Notes under the pieces: generated by a model
Seen by the model: only the letters and a program-made list of their open reading frames with translations
The model's database searches: none
What the model was told of the DNA's origin: nothing
Source: Neolewinella aquimaris
GTDB lineage: Bacteria > Bacteroidota > Bacteroidia > Chitinophagales > Saprospiraceae
Reading direction: 5' to 3'
Length of the DNA stretch: 64,000 nucleotides
Assembly: GCF_014197245.1 (NCBI RefSeq)
Contig: NZ_JACIFF010000008.1
Span: 124,001-188,000 of the forward strand
Translations under genes and position numbers: made by a program
Shown: positions 19,497 through 28,017 of the stretch, piece by piece
Layout of the letters: each line of letters opens with the position of its first letter
Numbering within the stretch: the stretch's first letter is position 1

Positions 19497-21869
19497 TCAA
19501 TGTCCCCAGTCAAAATCCGGCTCCTCCCCTACCCGGATTAAGAGTTCCCCACCACGCATGACCCGCTCGAAAGGCAAGCGGACACTCTCCCACTCCTCCC
19601 CGTCAAGCTCGGTAGACTGAATGTACAGCTCCGTCTCCGGCTCGCCCTCTACGCGGATGGTGAAGCGCTCGGCGGGATAGTAGCTGCTGTCTAGGTGTAC
19701 CGTCACCTCCTTAAATACCGGCGTGGTGATCTCGTAGGTGGGCTCCGCAGCAGCGCTGCCGTCGACACTGAAGAGTCCGATGGCCATGAGGACACCGAGG
19801 GCACCCATTTGTCCCTGATCCTCGTCGCCGTGGTAGCCGCCGTGGGGGGTGGTTTCTCCGTAGGCGTTTTTGATTTCGCGGACCCATTTCTGACTGAGGT
19901 GGGGCGCCCCGGCAAGGTTGAACAGGTGGGCCATGCCGGTACCGGGCTGGTTGCCGTAGTCGACCCAGTTGGCGGCGTGGACCTTATCCGCCGCCTTCAG
20001 CCAGTCGGCCTGGGCCTTTTCGAAAGAGCCGTTGAGGGAGTCGAGGTAGTTTTCGCGGCCGCCGAAGAGGTCCATTAGTCCGGGAATGTCGTGGGGGACG
20101 TAGTGGGTGTAGATCGCTGAATTGGCCTCGCAGAAGCCGCGGGCGTTGAAATCTTCCACGACGGGAGCAAAGTCTTCAATCCAGCTGCCGTCCATCTCGC
20201 GGGGGTGCATGAAGCCGGTGGCAGGGTTCCAGATGTTGCGGTAGTTTTGGGAGCGTTCCATGAAGAAGGTGTAGTCGTCCTCCTTGCCCAGCAATTGGGC
20301 GATCTGGGCGAGGCACCAATCCTGGTAGGCGTATTCGAGGGTCATGCTCGCGCCGTCCCGGTGGCCGCCGGGACCCGGGATGCCCTCCGGCACGTAGCCG
20401 CGTTCCTCGTAGTACTGCATCCCGCCCCCGAAGGCCGGCGTACGGTGTTCGTAGCCGGCGTGGTCGCGGATTCCCCCGACAAATGCGTTCTTGCGTAGCC
20501 CTTCGTAGGCGGCCTTCACGTCGTAGCTATCGATTCCCTTATTCAGGGCGGCGGCGAAGAAGGATACCGCCGGGTCGCCGATCATCACGTAGGTGTAGTT
20601 GCCGCCGGAGGGACCGCGGGGGATGAGTCCGCCGTTCTTGTACATATCTACCATGGTGTTGCAGAAGCCGTCCATGATCTCCGGGTAAGCGAGCGACCAG
20701 AGTTGGTTGAGCGACCAGTGACTGCCCCACCAGGCGTCGAAGTTGTAGTGGGGAAAGCCGTTGCTTGCTTTTCGGGCGCGGGGCGCAGGTCCAGTGTTGT
20801 CGAGGTAAGAGCCGTCCACGTCACTGACGATTCGCCGGCCCAGCAGTGCGTGCCAGAGGTCGGTGTAGAATTTTACGTGCCGTTCTTCCGTGCCGCCTAC
20901 CACTTCTATTCTGCTCAACATGTCGTTCCACTGCTCCCGCGATTCCCGCCGAACCCTTGCGAAATCCCAGTGGTCCAGTTCGGCGGCCATATTGGCGCGG
21001 GCGTTGGCCGGAGAGGTGTAGGAGAGGGCGACTTTGAGCTGGAGGTCGCGCAGGCCGGGATCGAAGGTGAGGTAGGCTCCGACGTCCTTTCCGGCGATGC
21101 TGTCCGTCGTCAGGGTTTCCACCGCTCCCTTGCGCCAGCCCCCGAAGTCAGTGGCTGCCGCGCTCGTCTGGGCGTAGAAGTACAGCTTGACGGGCTTCGG
21201 GCGGCGGTGGGTCCGGCCCATGATCACGTAACCCTCCAGCTCAGTGGGCGACACGCGGCGGACCATGGAGTAATCCGTCGAATCGTGCGCCAGGAAGGCA
21301 CCGGTATCAAAAATGAGGTGACGCTCCCGGTTGTCGTTGAAGCGATACTTGTGCAGGCCGACGCGGGTGGTGGAGGTGAGCTCCACATCGACGTCGTAGC
21401 GATCCAGGTGCAGCTTGTGGTAGCCGGGGGCGACCTCCTCCGTATCGTGGGAGAAGGGGCTCTGGGTCGCGTCCATACCGAGGTGGCCGCGCATCTCCCC
21501 GGTCGTGGGCATCACCGGCACGCCCGACATTTGCCAGGCGTGGACGTGGCTGAAGCAGCGCACCGTCGTGCTGTCGTAGAGGTAGCCCGATTCCCAACTG
21601 CCCTTCACGTTGGTGTCGGGGCTGAGGTTCACCATCCCGAACGGCCGGCTCGCCGAGGAAAAGTAGAACCACCGCGACTTGTGGGTATCAATGAGCGGAT
21701 TGACGTAGTCGACGGGCTGGCGGGTCTGGGCGTGCAGCATGCCCCCCAAAAAAATGAACAGGATCAGGTAAATCGGTAGCGACGTTCGGTTCACGGTGTG
21801 GCGTATTTGAACCGGAAGAACGGAATTTTTGGTGGGTTGTGGGGAGTCAGGATGGTGGGTTGAATTCAT
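19497..21869 (-). CDS. GH92 family alpha-mannosidase, exported
   Basis: A 790-aa exported glycoside hydrolase of family GH92, calcium-dependent exo-alpha-mannosidases acting on N-glycans and yeast mannan. Signatures: VDYVNPLIDTHKSRWFYFSS, GMVNLSPDTN, FSHVHAWQMSGVPVMPTTG, LWHALLGRRIVSDVDG, WSLNQLWSLAYPEIMDGFCN, PAFGGGMQYYEERGYVP and GYHGDEDQGQMGALGVL. The signal peptide is SLPIYLILFIFLGGMLHAQ. The ATG at 21869 places about 30 residues before it; a GTG at 21794 would give a normal signal peptide and may be the real start. No SusC/SusD pair is next to it, so it is not in a visible polysaccharide-utilisation locus. Confidence 0.93.
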   Translation of the reverse strand: MNSTHHPDSPQPTKNSVLPVQIRHTVNRTSLPIYLILFIFLGGMLHAQTRQPVDYVNPLIDTHKSRWFYFSSASRPFGMVNLSPDTNVKGSWESGYLYDSTTVRCFSHVHAWQMSGVPVMPTTGEMRGHLGMDATQSPFSHDTEEVAPGYHKLHLDRYDVDVELTSTTRVGLHKYRFNDNRERHLIFDTGAFLAHDSTDYSMVRRVSPTELEGYVIMGRTHRRPKPVKLYFYAQTSAAATDFGGWRKGAVETLTTDSIAGKDVGAYLTFDPGLRDLQLKVALSYTSPANARANMAAELDHWDFARVRRESREQWNDMLSRIEVVGGTEERHVKFYTDLWHALLGRRIVSDVDGSYLDNTGPAPRARKASNGFPHYNFDAWWGSHWSLNQLWSLAYPEIMDGFCNTMVDMYKNGGLIPRGPSGGNYTYVMIGDPAVSFFAAALNKGIDSYDVKAAYEGLRKNAFVGGIRDHAGYEHRTPAFGGGMQYYEERGYVPEGIPGPGGHRDGASMTLEYAYQDWCLAQIAQLLGKEDDYTFFMERSQNYRNIWNPATGFMHPREMDGSWIEDFAPVVEDFNARGFCEANSAIYTHYVPHDIPGLMDLFGGRENYLDSLNGSFEKAQADWLKAADKVHAANWVDYGNQPGTGMAHLFNLAGAPHLSQKWVREIKNAYGETTPHGGYHGDEDQGQMGALGVLMAIGLFSVDGSAAAEPTYEITTPVFKEVTVHLDSSYYPAERFTIRVEGEPETELYIQSTELDGEEWESVRLPFERVMRGGELLIRVGEEPDFDWGH

Positions 21870-21873
21870 CAGA

Positions 21874-21939
21874 GGATGAGCCCTTCTAGGGCGACCCTGA
21901 AAAGCGGGCAGCGCAGGGTCGGCCCGGAGGGCCTCAACC
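21874..21939. repeat. Compound palindromic element, copy 2
   Basis: A 66-bp element almost identical to 24373-24438. The outer arms (G)GATGAG/CTCAACC enclose hairpin GCCCTtctAGGGC, an inner stem GACCCTG/CAGGGTC and hairpin GGCCCggaGGGCC. It lies four bases upstream of the GH92 start codon, so it is in that gene's promoter or leader region. Confidence 0.85.
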
Positions 21940-21987
21940 TAGCAAAGTAGAAGCGATGTAGTGCCCGGCCTGGATTAATGGTGCCGT

Positions 21988-22556
21988 TTATCGGACAGGT
22001 TTATATCTCAATAACTCCTTCGCCAAGTTCCAGTAACGGCCGGGCGGTAGGCTTGACAAAGAATCGTCTTTTAAGCTTTCACTACCAACCGCTTCATTAA
22101 GTGAATTAAGCAATTTTAGGTAAAAATACCCCACAACAGTATTTTTTTTGCAACCCTGGATTCCAATACTTCCGTATTTGGGAATTATCGTACTAGATCC
22201 ACAAATAGCTTCCATCAAATCCAGAACAATCATATGCGACATAAGTGGAACATTCCTCGAGGATTGGGAGAGTAAAAGTTTTACCTGCACCTTTTAAAGG
22301 AAACATCCCGTGTAATTGGCGGGCGCTGACGACCATAACAATGAGTGATGAACACAACTGAATGAAGCTTCCCTAAATCATTAAAGTACAGGTTGTAGGA
22401 TATGGGGCTAAAGACATCAATCGTTACTATATTGACAGCATTCCTACCCATCAAAAATGGATACTCGGTACTGTTACCACTATTCAGACTTCGATTGACT
22501 CCGCAACCAAGTAACAGCAAAGACAGCAGAAATTTGATCGTGTTATTCGAGTTCAT
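21988..22556 (-). pseudogene. Lipoprotein split by a frameshift (or two overlapping small genes)
   Basis: The first frame starts at 22556 with a clear lipoprotein signal (NNTIKFLLSLLLLGCG). It runs 91 codons, ending DVSFKRCR at 22281. The second frame starts with GTG at 22290 (VQVKLLLSQSSRNVPLMSHM), overlaps by 10 nt and runs to 21988 (RYWNLAKELLRYKPVR). Together they would give a lipoprotein of about 190 aa, so a single indel near 22285 is the simplest reading. Family not recognised. AT-rich compared with its surroundings. Confidence 0.5.
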
Positions 22557-22654
22557 CCAATTATACCAGCACCGGCCTTTACCCTCATTCAAACTCGGAA
22601 TACGATAAGGTAGTGCAAGACTGATACTAAATTCTCAGACAAAATGAAATTAAG

Positions 22655-22679
22655 GCGCCTTGGGTTAGGCGCATCGGTA
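22655..22679. repeat. Variable-stem hairpin, GCGCCT/AGGCGC copy
   Basis: GCGCCT-tgggtt-AGGCGC followed by ATCGGTA has the same layout as the hairpins at 19350-19435 with yet another stem. It lies about 70 bp upstream of the two-gene unit at 22749. Confidence 0.55.
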
Positions 22680-22748
22680 GAATATTTCCCGCATATAAAT
22701 TGTTGCTGAACGGAGAGCTAATCACCCTTCAATAGCTATTTTTCGATC

Positions 22749-23243
22749 ATGGATTTTGACCACATGGGATTGATTACTCCACCTGATAGGATTCAGGCTT
22801 CACTATCAGCGTTTGAACAGATATTCGTGAAGTCGGTACCGCACAGTATAACCCGTCGGAGGCTTTTCGACAACTTCCAAGAATTCACCCATCACTTTAG
22901 CCATGCGATCACGGATCAATTCACCCAGTGGGTTGGCGGAAGTTTTACTACCCAGAAAGTAAATCCGCAGGACATCGACGTGTTGATACTTTGTCCGCAA
23001 GAAGTTATCTTGAAGAATGAAACCAGAATTAATGCCGAACTAAGTCAATCGCAGTGGAAAATCAGGGGGATAGATTGCTGCTATCTGGGCACTCGCAGTA
23101 AAGGCGCACCCGACTACCCCCTTTACCGATCCGATTTCACCTACTGGGTTCACCAGTTTTCAACGACCAAAAATGATCGGAGAGGCAGAAAACACGCGCG
23201 CGGATTTATAGAGATCAATCATAATAAGTTTAGCTATGAATAA
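22749..23243 (+). CDS. DUF6932-like (nucleotidyltransferase-fold) protein
   Basis: A 164-aa cytoplasmic protein. The segment FTQWVGGSFTTQKVNPQDID then VLILCP resembles the GSxxT...DxD core of nucleotidyltransferase-fold proteins and matches my recollection of the DUF6932 family (QW.nGSFvTqK.nPkDIDi). The C-terminus is basic (RRGRKHARGF). The stop overlaps the start of the next gene by 8 nt (ATGAATAA), so the two are translationally coupled. The arrangement of a small nucleotidyltransferase-like protein plus a small coiled-coil partner is like toxin-antitoxin or small defence pairs, but this is inference. A start at 22764 is also possible. Confidence 0.65.
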   Translation: MDFDHMGLITPPDRIQASLSAFEQIFVKSVPHSITRRRLFDNFQEFTHHFSHAITDQFTQWVGGSFTTQKVNPQDIDVLILCPQEVILKNETRINAELSQSQWKIRGIDCCYLGTRSKGAPDYPLYRSDFTYWVHQFSTTKNDRRGRKHARGFIEINHNKFSYE

Positions 23244-23466
23244 TTACGAAAACTACTTCGAAGAAATTGAGAACAGAGCCCAGCAAATTGGGGAACTGAT
23301 TGAGGAAATCATCAAACTCGATGATATCATAGCAACACACCAACAGTACGATTCTCAGGGTTTGCAAAAGGATCAGTATGTCAAAAGAAGAGAGGAATAT
23401 ACGGCTCGGTTGAACCAGTTCCTTCATCCCCACAAGCTAAAAATCGTCAGTAACGAAGCAGCGTAG
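23236..23466 (+). CDS. Small coiled-coil protein paired with the DUF6932-like gene
   Basis: A 76-aa highly charged protein, predicted almost entirely helical, with heptad-like spacing (NYENYFEEIENRAQQIGELI, IEEIIKLDDIIATHQ). No domain recognised. It overlaps the upstream gene by 8 nt, which supports coexpression and a joint function. It could be an antitoxin or an assembly partner. AT-rich like its neighbour, probably acquired with it. Confidence 0.65.
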   Translation: MNNYENYFEEIENRAQQIGELIEEIIKLDDIIATHQQYDSQGLQKDQYVKRREEYTARLNQFLHPHKLKIVSNEAA

Positions 23467-23590
23467 CGTATTTCAGATCGGAGGCAATCCACTAATCGTT
23501 TACCTCCACCCGACTAGCGACCTTTGCTTACGAGGTCACAACGCTCCGGGAAGAGCAGGTCAACGATAGAGACAGCAAGTTGCTCCCGGC

Positions 23591-24289
23591 TCAATACCTA
23601 ACCCCCACTACCTCCCCCCCAACAACATCCCTACCCAGCAGCTTATCATTTTCGCGCAGGTACCACTCCTTCGTTTCTACCATGCGCACTCCCCCGATCT
23701 CGATCTCCCCGTCGAGCAGGAGGTATTCGCCCCCCTGGGGGTTGTCGGAGCGGTAGAATTGATAGGCACCGAGAGCGTAGGTGGCGGGGTCGAAGAAAAA
23801 TTCCCAGGTCTCCACGGTGCCGCCGGACTTGGGGTAGTTGACCCGCAGGCGGAGGTACTCCGTACCGTGAAATTCGGTCGTGACGAAGTCGTCCTCCAGC
23901 GGGGTGCCGGGGTCGCGCAGCTTCATGGGAAGCCCGTTGAGGTAGGTGTGGTAGTCGCGTTTGCGGACCACATTGGCGCAGCTGTCGGAGGCCAGGGGCG
24001 GCGATACGTCCCCCAGATCGGTAGAGCGACACACGTCCCGGTCGGCCACGAAGTACTTCCCTCCCCCGGCCTGGGCGAAGTACCGTTCCGGCAGGTCGAT
24101 CACGATGGTATCGCTGTTGAGCAGGAAGGCCGCGTCAAAGGTCGACCAGTTATTTCCGGGATCGTGGTGGGCGATGGCGCGATCCAGCACTTCACTGGCG
24201 GTTGTGGGCGGGCCGTCGGAAGCCCCGTCACCGGACTGGCACCCGAACAGCAGCAGAATAATGAGGTAACACGGGAGGAGGGTGGACAT
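23591..24289 (-). CDS. DUF6503-type lipoprotein
   Basis: A 232-aa lipoprotein (signal LPCYLIILLLFGC, Cys about 16). The mature part resembles the DUF6503 family of Bacteroidota, a LolA/LppX-like beta-rich fold: ASEVLDRAIAHHDPGNNW, FDAAFLLNSDTIVIDLP, then VNYPKSGGTVETWEFFFDPA, TYALGAYQFYR and GVRMVETKEWYL. Start 24289 was chosen at the Met that opens the signal peptide; the longer ORF upstream runs through a palindromic element. Probably anchored in the periplasm or outer membrane. Function unknown; single gene. Confidence 0.75.
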   Translation of the reverse strand: MSTLLPCYLIILLLFGCQSGDGASDGPPTTASEVLDRAIAHHDPGNNWSTFDAAFLLNSDTIVIDLPERYFAQAGGGKYFVADRDVCRSTDLGDVSPPLASDSCANVVRKRDYHTYLNGLPMKLRDPGTPLEDDFVTTEFHGTEYLRLRVNYPKSGGTVETWEFFFDPATYALGAYQFYRSDNPQGGEYLLLDGEIEIGGVRMVETKEWYLRENDKLLGRDVVGGEVVGVRY

Positions 24290-24372
24290 AGGAGGACGGT
24301 CTGGAGTGAATACCCGGACGGTTCCCCTAGCTAACGGGGTGCGGGTGCCGGCTAAGTTACGGGTATAGATCA

Positions 24373-24438
24373 GGTTGAGCCCTTCTAGGGCGACCCTGAA
24401 AAGCGGGCAGTGCAGGGTCGGCCCGGAGGGCCTCAACC
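24373..24438. repeat. Compound palindromic element, copy 3
   Basis: GGTTGAGCCCTTCTAGGGCG and the mirrored GGCCCGGAGGGCCTCAACC arms flank a short spacer. One of the two nearly identical 66-bp copies (the other at 21874). Sits about 84 bp upstream of the DUF6503 gene. Confidence 0.85.
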
Positions 24439-24594
24439 TTAGTTATCCACCGCGGCTATCGCGGTTCCGGATATACGCGCCTGCCACTGGTTGAAGGGTC
24501 ACTGGTAGTGGTAAATGCCCCGCAGGGAAAAACTAAAGTGCTCGGCGTGCAGACTTAAAGTTAATGACCCAAAATAGCCCGCTTTTTCCTAATT

Positions 24595-24619
24595 TACCTA
24601 GCACCCGCGCGCCCGCCCT
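24595..24619 (+). promoter_or_regulatory. -7 box plus GC-rich leader before the DUF5996 gene
   Basis: TACCTAGC followed by a 17-nt leader ACCCGCGCGCCCGCCCT directly before the ATG. The same design, box and leader alike, precedes the PorT-like gene at 53995-54019. The leader is one of the dispersed GC-rich words. Confidence 0.5.
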
Positions 24620-25540
24620 ATGAAGATCTCCCCCCTGCCCCTGCCGCCCTGGGAACCCGCGAAGCGGACCCTTCACCACTTCCTGCAAATTATCGGAAAG
24701 GTGCGCAAAGCCCGCATGCCCGTGCGCAACCACTGGTGGAACCTGACGCTGTACGTTGACCCCCGCGGCGTGAGTACCCGGGGAATGCCCCTCGACGAGA
24801 TCGGCAACCAGTTTGAGATACGGCTGGACCTGATCGGCCATCGCTGTGAAGTCGTGACCAGTAGGGGGGAAGAAGTCGGCTTTCCGCTGGAGCGCGGACT
24901 GAGCGTAGCGAAGTTTTACCACCAGCTCAACGGCCTGCTCGAAAAGATCGACGCCGCCACCCCCATCCTCGCCAGACCCTACGACCTGGAGACCGATCGC
25001 CCCTTCGCGGAGCTCACGGACGTAGCCGACTACGAACCCGAAGCCGTCACCAAGTTTTGGCGCGCCCTGCTGTGGGTGGATGGCGTACTGAAGGAGTTTG
25101 CCGGAAGGTTTTACGGGAAGACCTGTCCGGCCCACATCTACTGGCACCACTTCGACCTGGTGATCACCCGCTTCTCCGGCAAACTGGCACCCCCCATGCC
25201 GCCCTCGGCGAGCGCGGTGGAGCGGGATTCCTACAGCCACGAGGTGATCAGTTTCGGCTTCTGGCCGGGCGACGACAAGGTCAGGGAAGCCGCCTTCTAT
25301 TCCTACACCTACCCCCTGCCGGAGGGCATCACCGACGAACCCCTGCTGCCCGCCGGGGCGGACTGGGTAGACAGCAACGGCAGTCCGATGGCCTTCCTGC
25401 CCTGGACCGCGCTGGTCGGCTCACCGAACCCCAGACAGGACCTGCTCGATTTCCTGGAAAGCGCCTACACGGCCGGGGCGCGGCGCGCGAATTGGGAGCT
25501 GGAGAAGTTGAAGTATGAGAGTTTTGAGGGTAGGACATAA
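24620..25540 (+). CDS. DUF5996 family protein
   Basis: A 306-aa cytoplasmic protein matching DUF5996. Recognisable segments include HHFLQIIGKVRKARMPVRNH, HWWNLTLYVDPRGVSTRGMP, SVAKFYHQLNGLL, HIYWHHFDLVITRFSGK, SHEVISFGFWPGDD and FYSYTYPLPEG. The many conserved Trp, His and Asp residues suggest an enzyme, but no activity has been assigned to this family that I know of. It is preceded by a -7 box with a GC-rich leader and followed by the efflux operon after 86 bp. Probably a single transcription unit. Confidence 0.85.
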   Translation: MKISPLPLPPWEPAKRTLHHFLQIIGKVRKARMPVRNHWWNLTLYVDPRGVSTRGMPLDEIGNQFEIRLDLIGHRCEVVTSRGEEVGFPLERGLSVAKFYHQLNGLLEKIDAATPILARPYDLETDRPFAELTDVADYEPEAVTKFWRALLWVDGVLKEFAGRFYGKTCPAHIYWHHFDLVITRFSGKLAPPMPPSASAVERDSYSHEVISFGFWPGDDKVREAAFYSYTYPLPEGITDEPLLPAGADWVDSNGSPMAFLPWTALVGSPNPRQDLLDFLESAYTAGARRANWELEKLKYESFEGRT

Positions 25541-25626
25541 CTCAAATTTCTGGTAAATATCATTTAGTTCGGTATTTACAGAACTAAACGGTTTGTCCGG
25601 GCGTTACTCGGACTCATTACCGATCT

Positions 25627-27984
25627 ATGTCTCCTCGCAATCTCCGGTTCACGGCCGGAATCCGACTCCACCTCCCCCACGTCGCGCTGCTGCTGTTCGT
25701 CTGCTTGTTCGTCAGTGGCTTGGCGCACGGGCAATCTCCGCTCCGCATTACCCTGCTTTCCGATGGCCCGGCGAGCGCCGAACCCAGCCTGGATAGCATC
25801 ATCCGCACCGAGCTCCACGTGTTGCTGGATAATCGGTTCGACCTCGACCTCCGTACCCAGTATGTCGGTGCGCCGGACGAAATCGACCAGCTGTACCAGG
25901 ATGCAGACATCCTGATCGGCACCGGCATCGGCAGCAGTCAGGCGCTACTTAACCGCTCTACTTACCCCAAGCCGACCATCGCGGCGGTCGTAGTAGAACC
26001 CGGTGTGCCGGGGGGAACGGAAGGAACGGGTGTACCAAACTTCACCTACATCCGCTCGCCCTTTGACCTGCGCCGCGACCTCGACAGCCTGGCGAGCATC
26101 CGCAATTTTTCTGAACTCACCATAATTACGACGGACGGTTTCCGCGAGTTGCTCTCCCGCACCGTGCCTACTTACACGGACGCAATAGTGAACGTGATCA
26201 CGGCCGCACCGACCGCGGCGGCTACCCTGGCCCGCCTGCCCGAAGGCACCGATGCGGTGTATTTCACCCCGGTCACCGCCGTGGTTCCCGAGGAGGAGAT
26301 CCGACAAATCATTACCGAGCTCAACGGCCGGGGAATATCTACGATGAGCCTAATCGATTATCCTTTGCTCGACCTGGGTGCCCTGGCTGCCTTCTCTTCC
26401 GACGAAAACCTAAGCCGTCTGCCCCGCCGGGTCGCGCTGGATGTATTGCGCATCACCGACGGCATTGACCCGGCCACCTTCTCCACCGACATCGAGCGCT
26501 ACGACAACACGCTCATCATCAACATGGCGGCGGCACGCGCTTCGGGCATCTACCCGGATTTTGACCTGATGCGCCGGTCCGTGCTGCTCAATCCGGTAAA
26601 CGTGGAGACCGGCCCCGTTCTCACCCTCGAGGGTGCCATACTCGAAGGCCTGGCCCGGAACCTGGGCTACCGGATCAACGAATACGATCTGGCCCTGGCC
26701 CGTACGGACATCGACGTAGCCCGCTCGAACCTGCTTCCCCAAGTAGGAGCCGGTACCACCCTTACCGTGCTGGACGGCCAGGCCGTTGCCTCAAGCTTCG
26801 GTTTACAGGGACGCTACAACTGGACGGCGGCTGCTACCGTGAGCCAAGTCGTCCTCTCCGAGCCAGCTTTCGCTAATGTCGCTATCCGGCGTTTGCTGAC
26901 CGAGGGGCAGGAGGCGGCGCTGGAAGCCAGTCAGCTCGACGTCGTACTCGATGTCGGTACCGCCTACCTACAGGTCCTGCAGGCCAAGGAGTTCCTTCGT
27001 CTCCAGAACGAGAACCTGAACCTGACCCGCGCGAACTACAATTTGGCGGTCAACCAACGGGAACTCGGTGCCACGGCATCCACCGACGTGTACCGCTGGG
27101 AAAGCGAGCTCTCCCTCGGCGCCATCAACGTCAACGAAGCGGAGGCGCAACTGGCTCAGACGCGTTACCAACTCAACCAGTTGCTCGACCACGACATCGA
27201 CGCCGAGTTTCAGTTGCCGCCCTTCACCGGACAGGACTCCCTGATCGGCATCATCGGAGAAACTATCCTTCCCCTCCTGAACACCCCGCGCGACATCGAC
27301 CGCCTGGCCGACTTCCTCGCCGAGGAAGCCCGCAACAACCTACCTACCCTCCGCCAGCTCGACCTGGCCATCGCGGCCCAGGAGCGACAGCAACTCTCGC
27401 GGCAACGGGCCTTTTACCTGCCCGAAATTGTCGTGAACGGCCAGTATGGCTACCGCATCGGCAACTACGCGACGGTCGGCCTCCCGCCGGAATTTGACTT
27501 CGATTTCGCCTCAGCCGACCGGCCCCGCAGCAGCTACTCCGCCACGGTGGGCGTCAACATCCCAATCTTCCAGGGGGGCCTGCGGAAGGCGCAACTCGAG
27601 CAGTCACGGGTCACCACCCTGCAGACCGCCACCCAGCGCGAGAATACCGAAAACCAGCTGGTGCAACGGCTGTACTCCAACGTCGAAACCCTCGTCGCCA
27701 GCTTCCGCAACCTGAACCTCGCCCGCTCCGCGGCGGAGACGTCCGAACGCAACTTCACGCTCATCGAGGACCTCTACCGCAGCGGAGCCACCAACGTCAC
27801 CTCCCTGATCGACGCCCAGAACGTCGTGCTCCAGTCGCGCATCAACGCCACTAACCTCGGCTACCAGTTCGTCGCCGACTTCCTCACCGTACAGCGCGCC
27901 ACCGGCAGCTACCAGTTCCTCAGTACGCCCGGTGAGCAGACGGCCTTCCTCGAACGCTTCCTTTCCTTCCGGTCCCGGCAGTAA
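25627..27984 (+). CDS. TolC-family outer-membrane efflux protein with extra N-terminal domain
   Basis: A 785-aa exported protein (signal VALLLFVCLFVSGLAHGQ). The C-terminal 440 residues are a TolC channel: LEGAILEGLARNLGYRINEY, LEASQLDVVLDVGTAYLQVL, NLTRANYNLAVNQRELGA, VTSLIDAQNVVLQSRINA. The first 320 or so mature residues are not TolC; they resemble a two-lobed periplasmic-binding or ABC_sub_bind fold (SPLRITLLSDGPASAEPSLD, DADILIGTGIG, SELTIITTDGF, AVYFTPVTAVVPEEEI). Most TolC proteins are 420-500 aa. First gene of the efflux operon; 34 nt before the adaptor gene. The extra domain might sense or hand over a ligand. Confidence 0.85.
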   Translation: MSPRNLRFTAGIRLHLPHVALLLFVCLFVSGLAHGQSPLRITLLSDGPASAEPSLDSIIRTELHVLLDNRFDLDLRTQYVGAPDEIDQLYQDADILIGTGIGSSQALLNRSTYPKPTIAAVVVEPGVPGGTEGTGVPNFTYIRSPFDLRRDLDSLASIRNFSELTIITTDGFRELLSRTVPTYTDAIVNVITAAPTAAATLARLPEGTDAVYFTPVTAVVPEEEIRQIITELNGRGISTMSLIDYPLLDLGALAAFSSDENLSRLPRRVALDVLRITDGIDPATFSTDIERYDNTLIINMAAARASGIYPDFDLMRRSVLLNPVNVETGPVLTLEGAILEGLARNLGYRINEYDLALARTDIDVARSNLLPQVGAGTTLTVLDGQAVASSFGLQGRYNWTAAATVSQVVLSEPAFANVAIRRLLTEGQEAALEASQLDVVLDVGTAYLQVLQAKEFLRLQNENLNLTRANYNLAVNQRELGATASTDVYRWESELSLGAINVNEAEAQLAQTRYQLNQLLDHDIDAEFQLPPFTGQDSLIGIIGETILPLLNTPRDIDRLADFLAEEARNNLPTLRQLDLAIAAQERQQLSRQRAFYLPEIVVNGQYGYRIGNYATVGLPPEFDFDFASADRPRSSYSATVGVNIPIFQGGLRKAQLEQSRVTTLQTATQRENTENQLVQRLYSNVETLVASFRNLNLARSAAETSERNFTLIEDLYRSGATNVTSLIDAQNVVLQSRINATNLGYQFVADFLTVQRATGSYQFLSTPGEQTAFLERFLSFRSRQ

Positions 27985-28017
27985 ACCCCTTCCCTACCCC
28001 AATTCAATCGCATTCGC

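Noticed and set aside
22651..22681. tRNA or small RNA start at the GGCGCCTTGGGTTAGGCGC segment
   Set aside because: Only one six-pair stem; no cloverleaf or T-loop follows. It fits the variable-stem hairpin family better.
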